Below, one piece after another: positions 42,980 through 47,642 of a stretch of 47,642 nucleotides of DNA; the stretch's first letter is position 1; every line of letters starts with the position of its first letter. The notes under the pieces are model-generated. The model was given only the letters and a program-made list of their open reading frames with translations, was not told the origin of the DNA and did not search any database. Made by a program: the position numbers and the translations under genes. Origin of the DNA: an uncultured Parabacteroides sp. (GTDB lineage: Bacteria; Bacteroidota; Bacteroidia; Bacteroidales; Tannerellaceae); the NCBI GenBank assembly GCA_944325335.1, contig CALUZR010000021.1:1-47642 (forward strand), given 5' to 3'.

Positions 42980-45322
42980 CTATAATATGACACTTCCTTC
43001 CAACCGGATGTCTTCAACTGAAGAACCAACATATATTTTAAATTCTCCCGGTTCAAGCACATGCTTCATCTGTTTATTCCACAACTTCAAGTCGTCTTTC
43101 ATTACTTGCAAGAATACTTTTTGGGTTTCACCTCGTTTCAAATACACTTTATTAAATGCCTTCAATGCTTTTACCGGCGTCGTGACACTGCTGACAACAT
43201 CCCGTACATACAGTTGCACGACCTCCGCACCATCATAATCGCCTACATTACTCACCTCGCAAGTAACATTTATAGCATTACCTCCATGTTCTAACGTATT
43301 TTCTATTTGGATATTCTTATATTCAAACGTCGTATAACTCAATCCATGGCCAAAACAAAAAAGAGGTTCGGGAGAAGAAAAGACATAATCCCTACCAGGC
43401 TTCTCGCGTGTGCCTCGTTGCTTGTAGTAACCTTTACCGGATGGTTTATAATTGGCATACATGGATATATGTCCCGTTGTAGGTGGGAAAGTAACGGATA
43501 AACGTCCGGAAGGATTTACTTCACCAAAAAGGATTCGAGCTATGGCATCTCCCCCTTTTTCACCGGGATACCAAGCCTCCAAGACCGCATCCACTTGTTT
43601 GGCTTCTTCTCCTATCGTGTAGGGACGGCCATTCACCATAACCAATATGACTGGTTTCCCTAAACTGGCAACTTCCCGTAATAACTGGCACTGCACGCCG
43701 GGGAAATCCAATTCGTTCCGGTCATATCCTTCCCCGCAGGTATTAATTTCCTTCGAATTGGCATCTCCCCAACCAATACCGGAATATATCACACTCGTCC
43801 CGCCCAATACCAAAACGACCGCATCACTTTTCCGGACAGCTTCTATGGCCTCCCCGAAACCGTCGGTCGACAATGAAGTAATGCCACAACCTTCCGCATA
43901 ATTAATCTGAACATTATTCCCGACGTATTTACGAATTCCTTCGAGGACCGTCACGCCATACTCGTTATTTTTCGTGATACTATAATCCCCAAACTGCACT
44001 TTGTCGGCATTAGGTCCAATTACGGCCAACGAACGTAATTTTTCCTTTTTCAGTGGAAGTATATCCTTTTCATTTTGGAGAAGTACGATCGATTCTTCCG
44101 CTATCTTTTGAGCAAGTTCAATATGTGCTTTCGTGTGAATTTTCTTATGAGCTTGTTTATCCACATGAAACGGTCTATCAAATAACCCTAATTTAAACTT
44201 GACGGTCAATATCCGGGAAACAGAGGCATCAATCAACGATTCGGAAATAATGCCTTCTTTTACTAAATCGACCAATTCTCCATAAGCATATTGTCCCGGA
44301 GCTTCCAAGTCCACCCCTGCCGTAATGGCTTGTAAAGCCGATTCCTTTTTATCCTGAGCCGTCTTATGGAAACTGTCTAACATGCCTATTGCGCTGTAAT
44401 CAGAGAAAACATATCCGCCAAATCCCCATTCTTTGCGTAAAATATCGGTCAAAAGCCAGGGATTGGCATGAACAGGAATTCCATCCACTTCATGATAACC
44501 TGGCATTAGGCTGTATAGGTTCGCCTCTTTGACAGCTCCCTCAAAAGGATATAAATGAAGTTCCCTGAGCGTCCGTTCTCCGACCAGCGAGGGAGCCAGG
44601 TTAATTCCAGCTTCCGGCACAGAATAAGCCACAAAATGTTTACCCGTACAAGCCAATTTCCCGGGAGCTATCCCTTTCTGGGAATCTTCAGCTTTCCCCT
44701 GCATACCCGTCACAAAAGCAATCCCCATTTGTTTTACCAAATAAGGATCTTCCCCATAGCATTCTTCCACTCGTCCGAAACGCGGATCGCGTGCCAAATC
44801 GAAAAGAGGTGCTAAAGCTTGGTCAACTCCGGATAAAGAAGCCTCCTGTGCTATCACCGACGCCATTTGTTTGATTAAACGAGGATTCCAAGTCGCCCCC
44901 AAACCGATTGCTTGCGGAAAAATGGTAGCCCCTAAAGCCATTTGCCCATGCAAACACTCGGCCACCTGGATAGCTGGAATCCCCAAACGGGTTTTTGTCC
45001 GCAAATAGCGATCTGCCGCCTCCGAATAGGCCGCAACTTTCCCATGTTCGACAAAAGGGCTTTCCAAACATCCAATGCTTTCGCCCTCGAAAAGTTCCTC
45101 CAGCGATTCATCCGTCACGGCGCCTTTCTCGTCCGCCTGCAAGGCATTCAGGCTTTTCATGTTCAATTGGGCCACTTTCTCTTCCAAAGTCATCCGCCCC
45201 AACAAATCATTCACACGTGCGGCTATCGGCAAATGGGGATTCTGATAGGGATAGACCGTCTCGTCCGCCCAAGCACAAAAACAAAGGCAACTGCATAAGC
45301 AGATAAAAATTCCTCTTTTCAT
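42980..45322 (-). CDS. bglX: GH3 beta-glucosidase (BglX-like), exported
   Basis: This is 780 residues from the ATG at 45322. The longer reading to 45379 runs into the OmpA-gene terminator, and the shorter start gives a clear signal peptide (MKRGIFICLCSCLCFCAWAD). Order: GH3 N-terminal barrel (about 35-350) with the nucleophile region GFGGYVFSDYSAIGML, GH3 C-terminal domain (about 385-600) with VAVIG-type SLAVIGPNADKVQFG, and a fibronectin-III-like C-terminal domain (from about 660, CEVSNVGDYDGAEVVQLYVR). It cleaves terminal beta-linked glucose (or xylose) in the periplasm; exact specificity is unknown. It precedes galM. Confidence 0.92.
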   Translation of the reverse strand: MKRGIFICLCSCLCFCAWADETVYPYQNPHLPIAARVNDLLGRMTLEEKVAQLNMKSLNALQADEKGAVTDESLEELFEGESIGCLESPFVEHGKVAAYSEAADRYLRTKTRLGIPAIQVAECLHGQMALGATIFPQAIGLGATWNPRLIKQMASVIAQEASLSGVDQALAPLFDLARDPRFGRVEECYGEDPYLVKQMGIAFVTGMQGKAEDSQKGIAPGKLACTGKHFVAYSVPEAGINLAPSLVGERTLRELHLYPFEGAVKEANLYSLMPGYHEVDGIPVHANPWLLTDILRKEWGFGGYVFSDYSAIGMLDSFHKTAQDKKESALQAITAGVDLEAPGQYAYGELVDLVKEGIISESLIDASVSRILTVKFKLGLFDRPFHVDKQAHKKIHTKAHIELAQKIAEESIVLLQNEKDILPLKKEKLRSLAVIGPNADKVQFGDYSITKNNEYGVTVLEGIRKYVGNNVQINYAEGCGITSLSTDGFGEAIEAVRKSDAVVLVLGGTSVIYSGIGWGDANSKEINTCGEGYDRNELDFPGVQCQLLREVASLGKPVILVMVNGRPYTIGEEAKQVDAVLEAWYPGEKGGDAIARILFGEVNPSGRLSVTFPPTTGHISMYANYKPSGKGYYKQRGTREKPGRDYVFSSPEPLFCFGHGLSYTTFEYKNIQIENTLEHGGNAINVTCEVSNVGDYDGAEVVQLYVRDVVSSVTTPVKALKAFNKVYLKRGETQKVFLQVMKDDLKLWNKQMKHVLEPGEFKIYVGSSVEDIRLEGSVIL

Positions 45323-45337
45323 CTTTATAAAGAGATT

Positions 45338-45391
45338 AAAAAAAAGCAAGGGTGTTACAATTCTTCTCATAAATTGCACACCCTCGCTTTT
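45338..45391 (-). terminator. Terminator of the OmpA-family gene
   Basis: AAAAGC-a-AGGGTGT...AATT (45342 on) pairs with AATT...ACACCCT-c-GCTTTT (to 45391). On the minus strand the stem is followed by TTTTTTTT. Its position upstream of 45322 supports the short start of the GH3 gene. Confidence 0.85.
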
Positions 45392-45442
45392 ATTAAAAAC
45401 TACAATTCTATTGATTATCTTTATTGTCCTATTGGGTAGTCG

Positions 45443-46126
45443 TTATTGCAACGTTCCATTCTGCGCATCCTGGATCATCTGCTCGCTCGGCAGGATTAGG
45501 ATTTCCACCCGGCGGTTCAGCGCGCGGCCTTCCTCGGTATTGTTGTCGGCTACCGGTTCATGCACACCCTTGCCTTCATACGTCATGCGCTTGCTGCTCA
45601 CGCCTTGGTCGACCATCAAATAGTCGAACACGCTCTTCGCACGCTTCTCGGACAAGGTCTGGTTGTAATCCACCTTTCCCGTATTGTCCGTATGGCCCAC
45701 GATCTTGATATCCGTATCCGGATTCTGGTTCAAACTGGTAGCCAGGTTGCGGAGTGCGCTCTTCGACGCATCGCTCAGCGTGCTCGAGTTCGTAGCAAAG
45801 AGGATGCCCGAATCGAACGTCACCTTCAGCGCCTCGCCGTTGTTGATGGTCTCGACCGTCGTCTCTTCCGGCAACGTAGCCTCCAGTTCCTTCTTCTGCT
45901 TATCCATCTTCTTTCCAATCAATGCCCCGGCCGCGCCGCCTACCGCCGCGCCAATAACCGAACCCAAGGCCGTATTACCCGCCAAAGCACCTACGCCGGC
46001 ACCTACGGCCGCGCCGCCACCTACGCCGATAGCGGCTCCTTTTTGCGTGTTGTTCCACGTCCCGCAACTGGAGAATACCAATGCCATCGACAGCAACAAG
46101 GCTGTCAGCATCTTCAAACTTTTCAT
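45443..46126 (-). CDS. OmpA-family lipoprotein with glycine zipper
   Basis: This 227-residue product has the lipobox FSSC (cysteine about residue 21), then a glycine-zipper segment (about 30-72, e.g. GAAIGVGGGAAVGAGVGALA) that may insert in the membrane. An OmpA C-terminal domain follows (about 95-215), with FDSGILFATNSSTLSDASKS, IVGHTDNTGKVDYNQTLSEK and GRALNRRVEILI, which binds peptidoglycan diaminopimelate. It resembles the YiaD-like group and probably anchors the outer membrane to the wall. The gene starts 19 bp after the preceding acidic-protein gene and ends at a strong terminator. Confidence 0.93.
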   Translation of the reverse strand: MKSLKMLTALLLSMALVFSSCGTWNNTQKGAAIGVGGGAAVGAGVGALAGNTALGSVIGAAVGGAAGALIGKKMDKQKKELEATLPEETTVETINNGEALKVTFDSGILFATNSSTLSDASKSALRNLATSLNQNPDTDIKIVGHTDNTGKVDYNQTLSEKRAKSVFDYLMVDQGVSSKRMTYEGKGVHEPVADNNTEEGRALNRRVEILILPSEQMIQDAQNGTLQ

Positions 46127-46145
46127 AACTTATCTATTTTAAAGT

Positions 46146-46475
46146 TCAATCGTCAAACATATCCAATGATTCGCAATAGGCCATCTCGCCCTGCACGATA
46201 AAGGAGATTTCCTCCGGCGTGTATTTCCCTACCCCGTCCTTTTGGGCATTCTTCACGACAAAGTCCGTCAGTTCGTCCTCGTCGATTTCCACCTCGCTGT
46301 CGTCGGGCAGCTCCTCGTTCATGTATCCTTTCTTTTCGTAGAATTCATAAATCAAATCGACGATATAGTTCACATCGTCGTTGCTGAACTTACCCTTCAA
46401 TTCTTGCGGTAAATAGTTCTGTATGAACTTCACGGATTCTTCCTCGTCATACATCCAATCTTGTTTCTCGCTCAT
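46146..46475 (-). CDS. Conserved small acidic protein, function unknown
   Basis: This 109-residue protein has no signal peptide and is rich in D and E. It is mostly helical (SVKFIQNYLPQELKGKFSND, YIVDLIYEFYEKKGY) with a very acidic centre (ELPDDSEVEIDEDELTDFVV) and a C-terminal helix ending MFDD. I do not recognise a characterised family; similar acidic cytoplasmic proteins occur across Bacteroidales from memory. It is 19 bp upstream of the OmpA-family gene and probably co-transcribed, with a -7 box at 46502-46509. Confidence 0.75.
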   Translation of the reverse strand: MSEKQDWMYDEEESVKFIQNYLPQELKGKFSNDDVNYIVDLIYEFYEKKGYMNEELPDDSEVEIDEDELTDFVVKNAQKDGVGKYTPEEISFIVQGEMAYCESLDMFDD

Positions 46476-46501
46476 AATCTTTCGTTTTTAAAATTCAGAA
46501 G

Positions 46502-46509
46502 CAAATATA
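46502..46509 (-). promoter_or_regulatory. -7 box of the acidic-protein/OmpA operon
   Basis: The minus strand reads TATATTTG, matching TAnnTTTG, 26 bp before the start codon. A -33 TTTG is not evident. Confidence 0.5.
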
Positions 46510-46591
46510 GTACTTTAATTTGGATAATGGATAATGGATAATTGAAAATTGACAATTAACATGGGATAATATGTTCCGGAAAATTCCCCAT

Positions 46592-46957
46592 TTATACCCC
46601 TAACACAATATTCGCATCAATATTCAGCTTCCGGCTTATCTCACGGGCGACCTTCAATGTCGGTTCGCATTTACCTGAAAGATACTCGCTGACACGTGAA
46701 GGACTTACATTCAACAATTCCGACAACTTATTCTGCGTTAAGCCCATTTCATACATACGCAATTTAATCACATCTACCAAAGAAGGGGATTCTACCGGGA
46801 AATGCTCATTTTCGTAGTCTGCCACCAAATCCGAAATCAAATCCAACTCCCAATAATTAGGATCATCCATCGGAGTGTCATTGTTCACCACCTTTAGCAG
46901 CTCCTCAATCCGAGCACACGCCGCTTTATATTGCTTTTCTGTTTTTATCTTTACCAT
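46592..46957 (-). CDS. higA: HigA-type antitoxin with HTH domain
   Basis: This is 121 residues from the ATG at 46957; a 9-residue longer reading would overlap the end of the higB remnant. The N-terminal half (YKAACARIEELLKVVNNDTP, then LDLISDLVADYENEHFP) is typical of HigA antitoxins. The C-terminal half is a Cro/CI helix-turn-helix (MYEMGLTQNKLSELLNVSPS, then RVSEYLSGKCEPTLKVARE). HigA binds and neutralises HigB and represses the operon. Its partner gene is reduced to a 3' stub 11 bp upstream, so this is an orphan antitoxin unless a toxin is encoded elsewhere. Confidence 0.88.
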   Translation of the reverse strand: MVKIKTEKQYKAACARIEELLKVVNNDTPMDDPNYWELDLISDLVADYENEHFPVESPSLVDVIKLRMYEMGLTQNKLSELLNVSPSRVSEYLSGKCEPTLKVAREISRKLNIDANIVLGV

Positions 46958-46968
46958 AATACTACTCT

Positions 46969-47052
46969 TTATGCTTTTGAACAATCTATTTTATCATATT
47001 CTTGATGCGTACCTATCCAGCGAATGATTTCCAATTTGTAGAAATAATAAAG
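46969..47052 (-). pseudogene. Remnant of a HigB toxin gene (C-terminus only)
   Basis: On the minus strand, in one open frame ending at the stop codon 46971-46969, bases from about 47043 encode FYKLEIIRWIGTHQEYDKID followed by CSKA. This matches the conserved C-terminus of HigB toxins (F-I-G-T-H-x-E-Y-D-K-I-D). Everything before it is missing: the frame runs directly into the terminator of the DUF6261 gene. The order and 11-bp spacing to higA are as in an intact higBA operon. Confidence 0.8.
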
Positions 47053-47080
47053 AAAAGGGCAGACTTTCGAGCCTACCCTT
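47051..47080 (-). terminator. Terminator of the partial DUF6261 gene
   Basis: AAGGG (47055-47059) and CCCTT (47076-47080) enclose an imperfect AGGCTC/GAAAGTCT stem. The minus strand continues TTTTCTTTATT. Confidence 0.6.
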
Positions 47081-47096
47081 TATTCTTAATTCTTCA

Positions 47097-47642
47097 TTAA
47101 ATAAGCGTAATCGTTTCCGGATATTTAATGACTACCACTTCCTCCGTCCCGTTCGGATAGGTTTCAATCTGGAAATTATATTGACCTTCTGCCGCGTCAT
47201 ACATCATCGTAAATTCGATTTTCTCGTCCGTATTCAGGAGAATGGCGGAATCTTCATGCGGCATTCGTTGCTCTACATAATTAATCAGCACAAGCTGCGC
47301 CTTCTTGCCTTCTGGCGAGTCGACCAGCTTCAAACCCTTGCCCTCGAGCACCGCCGTTTTATTCCGCGGAAATTCCAACGGTTTATCCGGGTTCGCGTTC
47401 TCTTTGGGGTAGAATTTGGTGATTTCGGGGGTTACGGGTGTAGGTTCGTCTCCCCCTTCGTCCGGCTTCTTACCTCCTGATGTCTGGCCTAATACCTGCT
47501 GTTTGTAACGCTTGATAGATTCATTCTGTTTGTCGACAAACGATTTGTAATCCGCCTCGCCTTCAACCAGAATAAATGCATTAATCACTTGTACCAGTTT
47601 GCGGTACGCATCGTCCACCTTCAAACGCGCCGCCCGCATCGC
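47097..47642 (-). CDS. DUF6261-type protein, 3' part only (cut by window edge)
   Basis: About 181 C-terminal residues are present; the 5' end lies beyond the window, and the first in-frame ATG (47639) is probably internal because MRAARLKVDDAYRKLVQVIN aligns with MRTVRPKVDKAFMRLITAIN of the gene at 11.9 kb. A linker rich in G, K, P and D (about 55-70) leads to an Ig-like domain (TPEITKFYPKENANPDKPLE to VIKYPETITLI) homologous to that of the 11.9-kb relative. Function is unknown. It lies directly upstream of the truncated higB. Confidence 0.75.
   Translation of the reverse strand, partial: AMRAARLKVDDAYRKLVQVINAFILVEGEADYKSFVDKQNESIKRYKQQVLGQTSGGKKPDEGGDEPTPVTPEITKFYPKENANPDKPLEFPRNKTAVLEGKGLKLVDSPEGKKAQLVLINYVEQRMPHEDSAILLNTDEKIEFTMMYDAAEGQYNFQIETYPNGTEEVVVIKYPETITLI

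Noticed and set aside
45323..45379. Longer start of the GH3 enzyme
   Set aside because: The extension is encoded by the strong terminator of the OmpA-family gene. The inner ATG gives a proper signal peptide.
1..47642. tRNA, rRNA or insertion-sequence transposase
   Set aside because: I saw no cloverleaf, rRNA or transposase/integrase motifs on either strand, but I could not run a covariance-model search.

Overview
The window reads as a chromosome segment of a gut Bacteroidales, most likely Parabacteroides or a close relative. I infer this from gene families, not from a database search: SusC/SusD pairs, FecR with an STN-type SusC, Ser-type sulfatases, BF3164-like, DUF2807 and DUF6261 families, and Bacteroides-type promoters (TTTG, about 18-20 bp, TAnnTTTG).

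Layout. 0.2-4.0 kb (+): three tandem DUF2807 adhesin-like proteins and an M23 peptidase-like lipoprotein. 4.2-6.1 kb: YccF, a BF3164-like lipoprotein and a small winged-helix protein. 6.2-8.3 kb (+): two Skp/OmpH chaperones and glutamate racemase. 8.3-13.1 kb (+): an AT-rich surface protein behind a strongly folded leader, a RelE/ParE toxin-antitoxin pair and a DUF6261 protein. 13.3-24.6 kb (-): carB, a small lipoprotein, the envelope cluster DUF6089-uppS-bamA, a DUF6242 lipoprotein, ribD and an ECF sigma factor. 24.8-34.2 kb (-): a polysaccharide-utilization locus FecR-SusC-SusD-sulfatase-sulfatase, with the ECF sigma factor at its far end. 34.2-46.5 kb (-): a second DUF6261 gene, tkt-rpiB-GH130, galM-MFS transporter-galK, a GH3 beta-glucosidase and an OmpA-type lipoprotein. 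The right edge holds a HigA antitoxin with only a HigB stub and a third, cut DUF6261 gene.

Working together. The locus at 24-34 kb looks like a sulfated-glycan import and desulfation system under FecR/ECF control. The galactose genes and tkt-rpiB would feed released sugars into central metabolism. The envelope genes (bamA, Skp, uppS, murI, OmpA) are housekeeping.

The most striking feature is a set of eight intergenic arrays (about 5.73, 11.6, 16.98, 24.67, 26.24, 27.98, 35.1 and 40.29 kb). Each is a tandem run of short palindromes whose centres are about 20.5-23 bp apart. Three loci share one 22-bp unit (TTAT-AACT/GCCT-ATAA). The other five each have their own sequence but the same geometry. 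All lie between genes, and three lie inside apparent operons. Two arrays of the shared family bound the segment whose inversion would explain why the Skp/murI genes are separated from bamA.
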